From assembly GCF_030646155.1 (NCBI RefSeq), contig NZ_JAUTDN010000001.1, forward strand, positions 124,001 through 188,000: DNA of 64,000 bases. The letters are read 5' to 3'. Source of the stretch: Conexibacter sp. CPCC 205762. GTDB taxonomy: Bacteria; Actinomycetota; Thermoleophilia; Solirubrobacterales; Solirubrobacteraceae. The translations under genes and the position numbers were made by a program. Below the pieces are notes generated by a model, which worked only from the letters and a program-made list of their open reading frames with translations, was not told where the DNA came from and did not search any database. Below, piece after piece: positions 10,071 to 18,505 of the stretch (its first letter is position 1; every line of letters starts with the position of its first letter).

Positions 10071-10829
10071 ATGACGTCAGCAGTCGAGCGCCGCGAGCAG
10101 CTGAAGGAGGTCTGGCAGGAGGCCCGGACCTGCACCAAGTGCCCCCTGTCGGAGACCCGCCAGACGGTCGTCTTCGGGGCCGGCAACGCCGACGCCGACC
10201 TGATGTTCGTCGGCGAGGCGCCCGGCGCCAACGAGGATCGCGGCGGCCTGCCGTTCATCGGTCAGGCCGGCAGACTGCTCGACCGGCTGCTGGAGGAGGT
10301 CGGGCTGGAGCGCGGCGACGTCTTCATCGCCAACGTGCTCAAGTGCCGGCCGCCGAACAACCGCGACCCGCGCCCGACCGAGATCGAGACCTGCCGCGAC
10401 TACCTCCACCGCCAGGTGGAGCTGATCGAGCCGAAGGTGATCTGCACGCTCGGCAACTTCTCGACCAAGCTGCTGCGCGACGACCCGACCGGGATCTCGA
10501 AGGTCCACGGCAACCCGGAGGTCGTCGTGCTCGGGCGCCGCGCCGTCACGATCCTGCCGATCTACCACCCGGCCGCCGCGCTCTACACGCCCAGCATGCT
10601 CGACACGCTGCGGGCCGACTTCGCCCAGCTGCCGGACCTGCTGGCGGCGCCGCTGCCGCCGCAGCCGGCGCCCGAGGTGTTCGAGCCAGTGCCGGAGGTC
10701 GAGCCGGAGCCCGAGCCGGAGGCGGAGGACTCGCCGGAAGTCGCGCACACGCCGGAGGAGCCGCCGGCCGCCGCGGCGGCCGAGGAGCCGGAGCCCGACG
10801 TCCACCAGGATCAGCTCGGCCTCTTCTGA
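10071..10829 (+). CDS. Family 4 uracil-DNA glycosylase with clamp-binding-type tail
   Basis: A 252-residue Fe-S uracil-DNA glycosylase that removes uracil from deaminated DNA. Cluster cysteines: C21 and C24 (RTCTKCPL), then LKCRPPNN and IETCRDYL. Catalytic motifs: GEAPGANEDRGGLPF (motif A) and YHPAAAL (motif B). The enzyme domain ends near residue 190; the remaining ~60 residues are a Pro/Glu-rich, presumably disordered linker (EPEPEPEAEDSPE) ending in the very last residues QDQLGLF. QLGLF fits the bacterial sliding-clamp consensus QL[S/D]LF, so this repair enzyme is probably tethered to the replication clamp. Most family members lack this tail. Confidence 0.95.
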   Translation: MTSAVERREQLKEVWQEARTCTKCPLSETRQTVVFGAGNADADLMFVGEAPGANEDRGGLPFIGQAGRLLDRLLEEVGLERGDVFIANVLKCRPPNNRDPRPTEIETCRDYLHRQVELIEPKVICTLGNFSTKLLRDDPTGISKVHGNPEVVVLGRRAVTILPIYHPAAALYTPSMLDTLRADFAQLPDLLAAPLPPQPAPEVFEPVPEVEPEPEPEAEDSPEVAHTPEEPPAAAAAEEPEPDVHQDQLGLF

Positions 10830-10881
10830 GGCCCCGCCGCAGCCGCCCGTTCGTCCAGATCTTCGAAGCCTGGGGTGGAGG

Positions 10882-12930
10882 ATGGCGCACGCGCGCCGTA
10901 ATGTCCGGCCCATGGCGACGATCGGAGCCCGTCTCGCCGAGCGGGACCGGCGCAGATTCGTGGGACGCAGCAGCGAGCTGGCGTTCCTCGAGCGCTGTCT
11001 CGGCGGCGACGGCGACGCCAGCGTCGTCCTGATCCACGGCCCCGGCGGGATCGGCAAGTCGACGCTGCTGCGCGAGCTGGCGCGGCGCGCCGGCGCGGAC
11101 GGGCGCCGCGCCCATTTCGTCGAGGGGCGCGAGCTGGCGCCGGCACCGCGGGCGCTCGACGCCGCCCTCGCCGCCGCGCGCGAGGAGACCGCGCCGCTCG
11201 TCCTGATCGACACCTACGAGCGGATGACCGCGCTCGACGGCTATCTGCGCGGGACGGTCGTGCCGAGCCTGCCGGAGCGGGCGCTGGTCGTCATCGCCGG
11301 CCGCGAGCGGCCCAGCCGCGGCTGGCTGGAGGGCGGCTGGGAGTCGCTCGCGGTGCAGCTGGAGCTGAGCGGGCTGTCGGCCGACGAGGCGCAGGAGCTG
11401 CTGGCGCTGCACGGGGTCGACGACGCCGGCCGGATCGACGAGCTGGTCGGCTGGGCGAAGGGATCGCCGCTGGCGCTCGCGCTCGCCGGCGACGACGCGC
11501 TCGGCGCGGTGCCGGGCGACGGCGACGCGGCCGGGCGCGCCGAGGAGATCGACCGCCCGGAGCTGATGCGGGCGCTGATCCGCCGGCTCGCCGAGGCCGA
11601 GATCGACGGGCCGCACCTGGGGCCGCTCGCGGTCGCCGCGATCGCGCGCGTGACGACGATCGACATGCTGCGCGAGGTGCTGCCCGACTCCGATGCTGTA
11701 CAGGCGTACATGTGGCTGCGCGAGCGCACGTTCGCTGGTCCGTTGGGGGATGGGATCGCGCTCCACGAGCTGGTCCGCAAGGCGCTCCACGGCGACCTCC
11801 GCCACCGTGACCGCGAGCGCGAGCGGGACCTGCGCCGGCGGATCGCCGACCACCTCCACGCGAAGGCCGTCGCCGGCCATCAGCTGCTGTCGATCGACCT
11901 CTCGCACCTGGTCGAGAACGAGGCGATCCGCTGGGGCTTCTCATGGGACGCGGCCGGCGAGCACCGGCTCGACGAGGTCCGGCCGGGCGACGCCGAGGCG
12001 GTCCTACGGCTGCTGAGAGAGCGCCGCGCGCCGGAGCGCTGGAGCGTGCTGGAGCCGTACTTCGAGCGGGCGCCGGAGCGGATCGCGATCGTGCGCGACC
12101 TCGGCGACCGCATCCGCGGCTTCGAGCTGTCGGTCACGAGCGCGAACGCCCCGCCGATGGTCGCCGGCGATCCGCAGCTCGGCCCGTGGCTGGAGCACGC
12201 GCGCGCGACCGGGGGCGAGGGCCGCGCGGTGCTGTGGCAGTCGGCGGTCGACTTCACCGCCGACCCGCGCACGGGCGTGCAGGCGATGCTCGGGATGTCG
12301 GGGATCCTCCGCTCGGGGCTGGAGAACCCGCGCTACGCCTACCTGCCGATCGACCCGCGGCTCGACGGCGCGGTCCGCTTCGCACAGGCGGCCGGCGGTC
12401 GCCACGTGCCCGAGCTGGACGTGACGCTCGACGGCCGGCTGACGCAGTGCTACCTGCTCGACTACGGCCCCGGCGGCCTGCTGGGAGCGCAGCGGGCGCT
12501 GATCTACGCCGAGCTGGGCCTCGTCCCGCCGCAGGCGCCGGCCGAGGAGGAGGCGGTGCGGGCGGTCGCGGGCGACCGGGAGGGGGACCTCGACCTCGCC
12601 GAGGCGGTCCGCGACGCGCTGCGCAACCTCGGCGTGCCGCACAAGCTCGCCGACAGCCCGCTCGCCAGCGGCGCGACGCAGGAGCAGCGGGCGGCGTCGG
12701 TGCGGACGCTGCTGGAGCAGGCGGCCGCGCGCGCCTTCGGCGAGACCGCCAACGAGCAACTGCTGCGGCGCGTGCTCGAACGCGGCTACCTCGACCCGGC
12801 GCCGAGCCACGAGCAGGCGGCCGACGAGCTCGCGCTCAGCCGCGCGGCGTACTTCCGGCGGCTGCGCGCGGCGGCCGAGCGGGTCGCCGCGCTGCTGGCT
12901 GCTGACGAGCGCCTGCGCGCGGGCGGGTGA
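10882..12930 (+). CDS. STAND-like ATPase with C-terminal HTH-like region
   Basis: A 682-residue multidomain NTPase of the AAA/STAND type. After FVGRSSELAFLERCL comes Walker A GPGGIGKST (about residues 53-61) and a Walker B-like LVLIDTYERM near residue 110. A winged-helix/NB-ARC-like segment follows, then a degenerate mid-domain. Residues ~430-540 (YAYLPIDPRLDGAVRFAQAAG...) look like a folded sensor domain of GNAT type, but this is unsure. The C-terminus (ADELALSRAAYFRRLRAAAERV) is HTH-like. Function unknown; signalling or regulated transcription is plausible. An alternative in-frame start is ATG 10912; GGAGG sits too close to 10882. Its 3' end overlaps the convergent flippase gene by ~95 bp. 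Confidence 0.85.
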   Translation: MAHARRNVRPMATIGARLAERDRRRFVGRSSELAFLERCLGGDGDASVVLIHGPGGIGKSTLLRELARRAGADGRRAHFVEGRELAPAPRALDAALAAAREETAPLVLIDTYERMTALDGYLRGTVVPSLPERALVVIAGRERPSRGWLEGGWESLAVQLELSGLSADEAQELLALHGVDDAGRIDELVGWAKGSPLALALAGDDALGAVPGDGDAAGRAEEIDRPELMRALIRRLAEAEIDGPHLGPLAVAAIARVTTIDMLREVLPDSDAVQAYMWLRERTFAGPLGDGIALHELVRKALHGDLRHRDRERERDLRRRIADHLHAKAVAGHQLLSIDLSHLVENEAIRWGFSWDAAGEHRLDEVRPGDAEAVLRLLRERRAPERWSVLEPYFERAPERIAIVRDLGDRIRGFELSVTSANAPPMVAGDPQLGPWLEHARATGGEGRAVLWQSAVDFTADPRTGVQAMLGMSGILRSGLENPRYAYLPIDPRLDGAVRFAQAAGGRHVPELDVTLDGRLTQCYLLDYGPGGLLGAQRALIYAELGLVPPQAPAEEEAVRAVAGDREGDLDLAEAVRDALRNLGVPHKLADSPLASGATQEQRAASVRTLLEQAAARAFGETANEQLLRRVLERGYLDPAPSHEQAADELALSRAAYFRRLRAAAERVAALLAADERLRAGG

Positions 12931-14212
12931 AGGCGAGCGCGAGCGCGACGGCGCAGGCGAGCGCCTGGATCGCCAGCACCAGCAGCGCGAAGTCGCGCGG
13001 GTCGGCGGGCGCCGCCGCGAGCAGCAGGATCGGCTCCAGCGCGGCGACCGCGCTGAGCGGCAGCAGGAACCAGACGGCGCGCAGCGCGAGCAGGTACTGG
13101 ATCGCAAGATAGGTCAGCGCCAGCAGCGTGAAGGCGACCCCGAGCGGCAGCAGCGCGTCGACGGCGAGCAGGCGGTCGGCGCCGAAGGCCAGTCTCAGCA
13201 GCAGTCTCGGCACCAGCGCGAAGATCGCCAGCGCCGGAACCGCGCACAGCAGCAGGAGCGATAGGGAGCGCAGCAGCACCGGGCGCGTCGGCTCGCCTGC
13301 GGAGAAACGCCGTGAGGTCTCGGGCACGAGGTAGAAGCCGATCCCGATCGCGACCCAGATCAGCATCTTGGCGGCGACCGTCGTCGCGCCGTAGGAGCTG
13401 GCGAGATCCTGGTCGAGGCGGTGCTGGGCGGCGATCACATCGATGTTCTGCAGCACAGCGACGATCACGAGCCCGCCGATTGGCACCCACGCGCCCGCGA
13501 TGTGGTCGCGCAGCCGCAGCGCCGGTGCGGGCGGCGGATGCTCGGCGCCGGGCGGGAGCAGGTGGTCGCGCAGCGCCGTCCCGCACCACAGCGCGATCAC
13601 GCCCATCGCGACCGGCGTGCCGAGGAAGGCGCCGGTGACGTCGAGCCCGACGGCGGCCAGCAGGACCCCGAAGACGAGCCGGGCGCCCTGCTCGCCGACG
13701 AGGCTGACGCCGACCGCGCGGTAGTCGCCGATCCCCTGCAGCGCGCCGCGCAGGATCGCCAGCAGCAGCCACAGCACCCCGGCCGGCAGCCCGCAGGCGG
13801 CGGCCCATTGCTCGTCGACGCCGACGGCGGCTGCGATCGGCTCCCGCAGCAGCGCCGAGACGACGCCGAGCACGACCGTGACGACGAGCAGCGTGCGGGT
13901 CCACGAGCGCAGCGTCGCGGCGAGGTCGGGGCCGCGACCGAGCGTGCCGAGGACCGCCTCGCGCGCGGTCGCGACCTGCAGCGCCTGGCCGATCACCGAC
14001 AGGATCAGCACGTACGCGAGCAGCGCGGCGAGCGCGCCGTAGTCGTCGAGCTGGCGTGCGAAGACGACGGTCGCGGCGAGCGCGACGACGTTGTTGGCGA
14101 TCATCGCGATCGCCAGGCCGCCGGCCTTGGCGAAATCGGAGTGGCGCAGCGTGGCGAGGCGGGCCGACAGCCAGCCCGCGCCTCCCGCGGGTGGGGTCGG
14201 TCGCTCTGACAC
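12836..14212 (-). CDS. Polysaccharide flippase-like membrane protein
   Basis: A 458-residue, roughly 12-14-helix protein of the MOP (MATE/Wzx) type. The N-terminus TLRHSDFAKAGGLAIAMIANNVVALAATVVFARQLDDYGALAAL is typical of lipid-linked oligosaccharide flippases, and the mid-region AGAWVPIGGLVIVAVLQNIDVIAAQHRLDQDLASSYGATTVAAKMLIW matches the second repeat. The chosen start is GTG 14212 (VSERPTPPAGG); another GTG at 14278 is possible. The basic Pro/Ala-rich tail overlaps the STAND ATPase gene by ~95 bp antisense. No glycan genes are adjacent. Confidence 0.85.
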   Translation of the reverse strand: MSERPTPPAGGAGWLSARLATLRHSDFAKAGGLAIAMIANNVVALAATVVFARQLDDYGALAALLAYVLILSVIGQALQVATAREAVLGTLGRGPDLAATLRSWTRTLLVVTVVLGVVSALLREPIAAAVGVDEQWAAACGLPAGVLWLLLAILRGALQGIGDYRAVGVSLVGEQGARLVFGVLLAAVGLDVTGAFLGTPVAMGVIALWCGTALRDHLLPPGAEHPPPAPALRLRDHIAGAWVPIGGLVIVAVLQNIDVIAAQHRLDQDLASSYGATTVAAKMLIWVAIGIGFYLVPETSRRFSAGEPTRPVLLRSLSLLLLCAVPALAIFALVPRLLLRLAFGADRLLAVDALLPLGVAFTLLALTYLAIQYLLALRAVWFLLPLSAVAALEPILLLAAAPADPRDFALLVLAIQALACAVALALAFTRPRAGARQQPAARRPARPPRAAAGSTPRG

Positions 14213-14319
14213 CGTCCATCTACCGTAACCCGGTCCGTCAAGGGTGGCGCGAAATCTCCGCACGTTGCAGGAATTCACAGCGCCGTCGCGACGCGTGCGC
14301 GGTTATGGTTCCCCGCCCG

Positions 14320-14715
14320 ATGCGCCGAAGCTCCCAGATCGCAGTCCTCGCCGTTGCCACCGCCGCCGCGCTCCCCGCGGCCGCCGATGCGCGCCAGACC
14401 CCGGCGGAGCTGATCGCCCAGGCGGCGCCCGTGACGGACGCGCCGGTGCCGCGCGCGGACGGCGCGAGAGTGACGCAGACGCCGCTGGCCGCGCGCGACA
14501 CGACGCTGATGGCCGACGCCGGAGACGCCGAGCAGCTGCTCGCGCAGGCGCCGTCCGCTACTGCCACGCCGCCGACGAGCACGCTGCCGCGCACCGGCCC
14601 CGAGCTGCTGCTGACGCTGCTGGCCGGCGGCGGGATGCTGCTGGCGGGCGTCGGGCTGCGGATGCACCTGCGCGACGGCGAGACGGTCGTCGTCGAGCCG
14701 GTCGCCGCGCGATGA
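14320..14715 (+). CDS. Exported protein with LPRTG wall-anchor signal
   Basis: A 131-residue small surface protein. A signal peptide ([24 protein letters not shown]) is followed by a ~70-residue Ala/Thr/Pro-rich linker and a C-terminal sorting region: LPRTG, a hydrophobic helix ([18 protein letters not shown]) and a basic residue pair, then a longer-than-usual tail [23 protein letters not shown] plus helix plus basic tail is the established sortase substrate layout. No sortase gene is in the window. The stop overlaps the tsaE start (ATGA), an unexpected pairing with a tRNA-modification gene. Confidence 0.82.
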   Translation: MRRSSQIAVLAVATAAALPAAADARQTPAELIAQAAPVTDAPVPRADGARVTQTPLAARDTTLMADAGDAEQLLAQAPSATATPPTSTLPRTGPELLLTLLAGGGMLLAGVGLRMHLRDGETVVVEPVAAR

Positions 14716-15167
14716 GCGAGCGGCGCGAGCCGCTTCCCACGGGCGTCCACCGGACGTCGAGCGCCGCCGAGACGGAGGCGCTGGCGGCGCGGGTCGCCGC
14801 CGCGCTGGCGCCGGGCGACGTGGTGCTGCTGAGCGGCGACCTCGGCGCCGGCAAGACGACCTTCGTGCGCGGCGCCGCGCGGGCGCTCGGCGTGACCGGC
14901 AACGTCACCAGCCCGACCTTCACGATCGGCCGCCGCTACGAGGGGCGCGTCGGCGTCTCGCACCTCGACCTCTACCGCCTCGGCGGCCTCGACGACGAGG
15001 ATCCCGCGCTGCTGGCCGACTATCTCGGGCCGGAGCGGGTCGCGTTCGTCGAATGGCCGGCGATCGCGGAGGAGGCGCTCGCCGACGCGGGCGTCGTCGT
15101 CGCCGCCCGCGTGGCGCTCGCGCACGCCGGCGCCGACGCGCGCGAGATCACCGTCACGCCGGGATAG
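14712..15167 (+). CDS. tsaE: tRNA t6A biosynthesis ATPase TsaE
   Basis: A 151-residue P-loop ATPase that works with TsaB and TsaD to make N6-threonylcarbamoyladenosine at position 37 of ANN-decoding tRNAs. Walker [26 protein letters not shown], the acidic HLDLYRLG and FVEWP are all in place. The start overlaps the LPRTG gene stop by four bases. tsaB, rimI and tsaD lie 770 bp further on, interrupted by a CAP-protein gene on the other strand. Confidence 0.96.
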   Translation: MSERREPLPTGVHRTSSAAETEALAARVAAALAPGDVVLLSGDLGAGKTTFVRGAARALGVTGNVTSPTFTIGRRYEGRVGVSHLDLYRLGGLDDEDPALLADYLGPERVAFVEWPAIAEEALADAGVVVAARVALAHAGADAREITVTPG

Positions 15168-15249
15168 GCGGGCGCGGCCGCGAGGCGTCGCGCGGGGACG
15201 GCGGCGTCGGGCGGGGCGGCGGCGCGGGCGGCGCAGCGCGGATGTGCCG

Positions 15250-15846
15250 TCAGCGCCGGCAGCGGCCGGGGGCGCGGGCGCCGAACTCGGCGACGACCGT
15301 CACGCGCGCGACGCGGGCGCGGGCGCCGCGCGGCAGCCGCACCGGGGCGCCGTGGACGACCGCGATGCCGACGTCGCGGAACCTGCTCGTGAAGACGTTG
15401 CGGCGGTGCGGCGGGCTGCGCAGCCAGCCGCGCACGGTCGCCGCGGCGGTCGCGCGTCTGCCGGCGCCCCAGGCGAGGTTCTCGCCCAGCGACCAGCGCC
15501 CGTTGCGCGGGACGTAGCCGGTGGCGCGCGCCCGCTGCACGAGCGTGCGCCCGCCGAGCGAGGCGTGGGCGAAGTAGCGGCGGCGGACCATGTCGCGCGC
15601 GTGACGCTCGGCGGCGCGGTCGAGGCAGCGGTCCCAGCGCAGCGGCCGCATCCCGGTCCGCGCCCGGCGCGCGTTCAGCAGGCAGCGGATCCGCCGCTCC
15701 GCCCGCGCGGTCCCGTGCGCGGCGCGGATGCCGGCCGGCGAGCAGCGCTTCTCGCTTCTGTGATGTGCGGGCGCGGCAACGGACGGTTGCGCCGCCAGAG
15801 CGAGCGCTGCGATCCCTGCGAGCGAGGCGGCGCGGATGTTCCACAT
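15250..15846 (-). CDS. Secreted CAP (SCP/PR1-like) domain protein
   Basis: A 198-residue exported protein with a signal peptide (IRAASLAGIAALALAAQPSVAA) and a CAP domain. Diagnostic pieces: LNARRARTGMRPLRWDRCLDRAAERHARDMVRRRYFAHAS, LGENLAWGAG and RGWLRSPPHRRNVF, carrying the His and Glu residues of the CAP cavity. Bacterial members are extracellular and of mostly unknown function. Four scattered cysteines could form disulfides. Start ATG 15846 (MWNIRAA) fits the signal peptide; an in-frame start lies at 15870. Confidence 0.9.
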   Translation of the reverse strand: MWNIRAASLAGIAALALAAQPSVAAPAHHRSEKRCSPAGIRAAHGTARAERRIRCLLNARRARTGMRPLRWDRCLDRAAERHARDMVRRRYFAHASLGGRTLVQRARATGYVPRNGRWSLGENLAWGAGRRATAAATVRGWLRSPPHRRNVFTSRFRDVGIAVVHGAPVRLPRGARARVARVTVVAEFGARAPGRCRR

Positions 15847-15935
15847 CCCGCAGCGCACGGTACGCGCCAAGGCGGTCGGAACGCGCCGGCAGGCCCCGCG
15901 CGACGCCCCGCCGCCGCGTGCGCGACGATCCCGGG

Positions 15936-16721
15936 GTGAAGATCCTCGCGTTCGACACCGCGACGCCCGCCACCAGCGTCGCGCTCGCGCCGGGCGACGG
16001 GCGGATGCTGACGCGGCGCCACGATCCCGCGCAGGGCGAGCGGCCCGGCCACCAGGCGCTGCTGCTGACCTACGCGGTCGAGCTGCTGGACGAGGCGGGG
16101 CTTTCCTTCAAGGACCTCGACCGGCTCGCCGTCGGCGTCGGGCCGGGCACCTTCACCGGCCTGCGGATCGGTGTCGCGACCGCCCGCGCGCTCGCGCAGG
16201 CGCACGCGCTGGACCTCGTCGGCATCTCGACGCTGCACGCGCTCGCGGCCGCGCACGCGCTCACCGCAGCCACTCGCGACGCCGCCGACGCCCACGCCGC
16301 GCCTCGCGACGAGGCCGCCGCGCCCGCTGCCGCCACGATCCTGCCCGTGATCGACGCCCGCCGCGGCGAGGCGTTCGCCGCCGCCTGGGACGCCGCCGGC
16401 GTGACCGACCCGGCCGCGACCCCGCTGCTGGCGCCGGCCGCGCTGACGCCGGATGCGCTCGTCGCCGCCGTGCAGGAGCTGCCGTCGGCCCCCGTGGGAA
16501 TCGGCGACGGGGCGCTACGCTTTCGGGAACAGCTGGAACTGGCCGGGGTCCTCGTCCCGGCGGGCGATTCGCCGTCACACCAGGTCGACGCGGCAGCGCA
16601 CTGCCGGCTCGCCGGAGCGGCGCGGCCGCACGCGCGCGACGAGGTGCTGCCGGCCTATCTGCGACTGCCCGACGCCGAGCTGGCACTGCGCCGGCGGGCT
16701 GCTGGAATCCACAGATCGTGA
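15936..16721 (+). CDS. tsaB: tRNA t6A biosynthesis protein TsaB
   Basis: A 261-residue ASKHA-fold pseudo-enzyme that scaffolds TsaD. N-terminal ILAFDTATPATSVAL and the hallmark VGVGPGTFTGLRIGVATARALAQA identify it. An Ala/Asp-rich insertion (TAATRDAADAHAAPRDEAAAPAAA) around residues 105-130 lengthens it relative to short homologues. GTG start at 15936; its stop overlaps the next GTG (rimI), so tsaB-rimI-tsaD form a coupled unit. Confidence 0.95.
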   Translation: MKILAFDTATPATSVALAPGDGRMLTRRHDPAQGERPGHQALLLTYAVELLDEAGLSFKDLDRLAVGVGPGTFTGLRIGVATARALAQAHALDLVGISTLHALAAAHALTAATRDAADAHAAPRDEAAAPAAATILPVIDARRGEAFAAAWDAAGVTDPAATPLLAPAALTPDALVAAVQELPSAPVGIGDGALRFREQLELAGVLVPAGDSPSHQVDAAAHCRLAGAARPHARDEVLPAYLRLPDAELALRRRAAGIHRS

Positions 16722-17212
16722 CCGCGACGTCGACGCCCCTGAAGATCCGCCGGCTCACCTACGCCGACCTCCCGCACGTGATCGCGCTCGAACGGCGCGC
16801 CTTCCCGACGCCGTGGTCGCTGGCGATGTTCGTGCTGGAGCTGTCGAAGGCGTCGGGGATCTGCCTCGCGGCGCTGCGCGACGGCGAGCTGGTCGGCCAT
16901 CTGATCTGCTCCCGCTACGACACCGTCTGGCACATCATGAACGTCGCCGTCGACCCCTCCGCGCGCCGCCAGGGCGTCGCCAGCGCGCTGCTGAGAGAGC
17001 TGGTCGAGCGGGTCGGCGAGGGCGCCCAGATCACGCTCGAGGTGCGCCCCTCCAACGACGGCGCGATCGTCCTCTACGAGCGCTTCGGCTTCCTCTCCGC
17101 CGGTCGCCGGCGCCGCTACTACCAGGACAACGGCGAGGACGCGCTCGTGATGTGGCGCACGCCCGCGACGCTGGAGGGCCGCATGGACGACATCCCGAAC
17201 GTGGCGCTGTGA
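16718..17212 (+). CDS. rimI: Ribosomal protein S18 alanine N-acetyltransferase
   Basis: A 164-residue GNAT acetyltransferase. The acetyl-CoA pyrophosphate loop is visible as VAVDPSARRQGVASALL (R-x-x-G-x-A) and the C-terminal strand as VRPSNDGAIVLYERFGFLSAGRRRRYYQDNGEDALVM, typical of RimI. Position between tsaB and tsaD with GTGA overlaps on both sides is the classical arrangement. The short N-terminal extension TATSTPLKIRRLT is unremarkable. Confidence 0.93.
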   Translation: MTATSTPLKIRRLTYADLPHVIALERRAFPTPWSLAMFVLELSKASGICLAALRDGELVGHLICSRYDTVWHIMNVAVDPSARRQGVASALLRELVERVGEGAQITLEVRPSNDGAIVLYERFGFLSAGRRRRYYQDNGEDALVMWRTPATLEGRMDDIPNVAL

Positions 17213-18216
17213 TCCTCGCGATCGAGACGAGCTGCGACGACACCTGCGCGGCGGTCGTCACGCGCGACGGCGAGATCCGCAGCAACGTGATCTCCTCGCA
17301 GGGCGTCCACGACCGCTACGGCGGCGTCGTCCCCGAGATCGCCTCGCGCCACCATCTGGAGCTGGTCGAGGCGGTCGTCGAGGATGCGCTGCAGCAGGCC
17401 GGCACGACGCTGCCGCAGGTCGACGCCGTCGCCGTCACGCAGGGGCCCGGCCTCGTCGGCGCGCTGCTCGTCGGGGTCGCGACCGGCAAGGCGCTGGCGG
17501 CCGCGCACGGCCTTCCGCTGATCCCCGTCGACCATCTCCACGGCCACGTCGCCGCCTCGTTCCTGAGACCGGACCCGATCGAGCCGCCGTTCCTGATCCT
17601 GATCGCCAGCGGCGGCCACACGCTGCTGGCGCACGTCAAGGACCACGGCGCGAGCTGGGGCAGCGAGGGCTCGATCGAGGTGCTCGGCTCCACGCGCGAC
17701 GACGCCGCCGGCGAGGCGTTCGACAAGGGGGCCCGCCTGCTCGGCCTCGGCTACCCGGGCGGCCCGGCGCTGTCGAAGCTGGCCGAGGAGGGCGACGCGG
17801 AGGCGTTCGCCTTCCCGGTCGCGGCGCAGGTCCCCGGCCTCGACTTCTCCTTCTCCGGTCTCAAGACCGCGCTGCTCTACAAGACGCAGGAGCTGGGGGA
17901 GGAGGAGACGACGCGCCGCCGCGCCGACCTCGCCGCCTCCTACCAGCGCGCGATCGTCGAGACGCTCGCGCGCCGCGTCGAGCGGGCGCGCAGACAGACC
18001 GGGATCGAGCGGCTGGCGCTCGGCGGCGGCGTCGCCGCCAACGGCCCGCTGCGCGAGCGGATGCGCGCGCTCGCGCCCGACCTGCACGTGCCGCCGCGCG
18101 AGCTGTGCACCGACAACGCGGCGATGATCGCCTCCGCGGCGCGCTACCTCGAACCGCTGCCGTTCCCGCAGTACCTCGGCCTCGACGCCTTCGCGACGGG
18201 CGAGCGCGGGATCTAG
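17209..18216 (+). CDS. tsaD: tRNA N6-adenosine threonylcarbamoyltransferase
   Basis: The 335-residue catalytic subunit of t6A synthesis. It begins with the canonical ILAIETSCDDTCAAVV, carries the metal site HLHGHVAASFL, ASGGHTLL, the nucleotide loop GGVAANGPLRERM and the C-terminal CTDNAAMIA. It transfers threonylcarbamoyl from the adenylate made by TsaC to A37. The GTG start overlaps the rimI stop. Full length with all motifs intact. Confidence 0.97.
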   Translation: MILAIETSCDDTCAAVVTRDGEIRSNVISSQGVHDRYGGVVPEIASRHHLELVEAVVEDALQQAGTTLPQVDAVAVTQGPGLVGALLVGVATGKALAAAHGLPLIPVDHLHGHVAASFLRPDPIEPPFLILIASGGHTLLAHVKDHGASWGSEGSIEVLGSTRDDAAGEAFDKGARLLGLGYPGGPALSKLAEEGDAEAFAFPVAAQVPGLDFSFSGLKTALLYKTQELGEEETTRRRADLAASYQRAIVETLARRVERARRQTGIERLALGGGVAANGPLRERMRALAPDLHVPPRELCTDNAAMIASAARYLEPLPFPQYLGLDAFATGERGI

Positions 18217-18222
18217 ACGACG

Positions 18223-18459
18223 ATGCGCGAGGTCGTCCTCTACGGCCGGCCCGGCTGCCATCTCTGCGACGACGCGCGCGCGATCGTCGAGCGCGTGCGG
18301 GCGGAGCTGCCGTTCGCGCTGGTCGAGCTCGACATCGAGCAGGACGACGCGCTCCACACCGAATATCTGGAGCGCATTCCGGTCCTGGCGCTCGACGGCG
18401 AGGAGCTGTTCGAGTTCTTCGTCGACGAGGAGGAGCTGCGCCGCCGGCTGGCGGCGTGA
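18223..18459 (+). CDS. Glutaredoxin-like (DUF836) protein
   Basis: A 78-residue mini-thioredoxin-fold protein: strand VVLYGRPGCHLC with the redox motif CHLC, a helix, VELDIEQDDALHTEYLERIPVLALDGEELFEF with the cis-Pro in RIPVL, and a short acidic helix. It lies 6 bp after tsaD and just before rex, so it may be read through from the t6A operon. Likely a cytosolic thiol reductase. Confidence 0.88.
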   Translation: MREVVLYGRPGCHLCDDARAIVERVRAELPFALVELDIEQDDALHTEYLERIPVLALDGEELFEFFVDEEELRRRLAA

Positions 18460-18505
18460 GCGCCAGCCGGCGGGTCCGGGGGCCGCGCCGGTACAGTGGG
18501 GGTCG

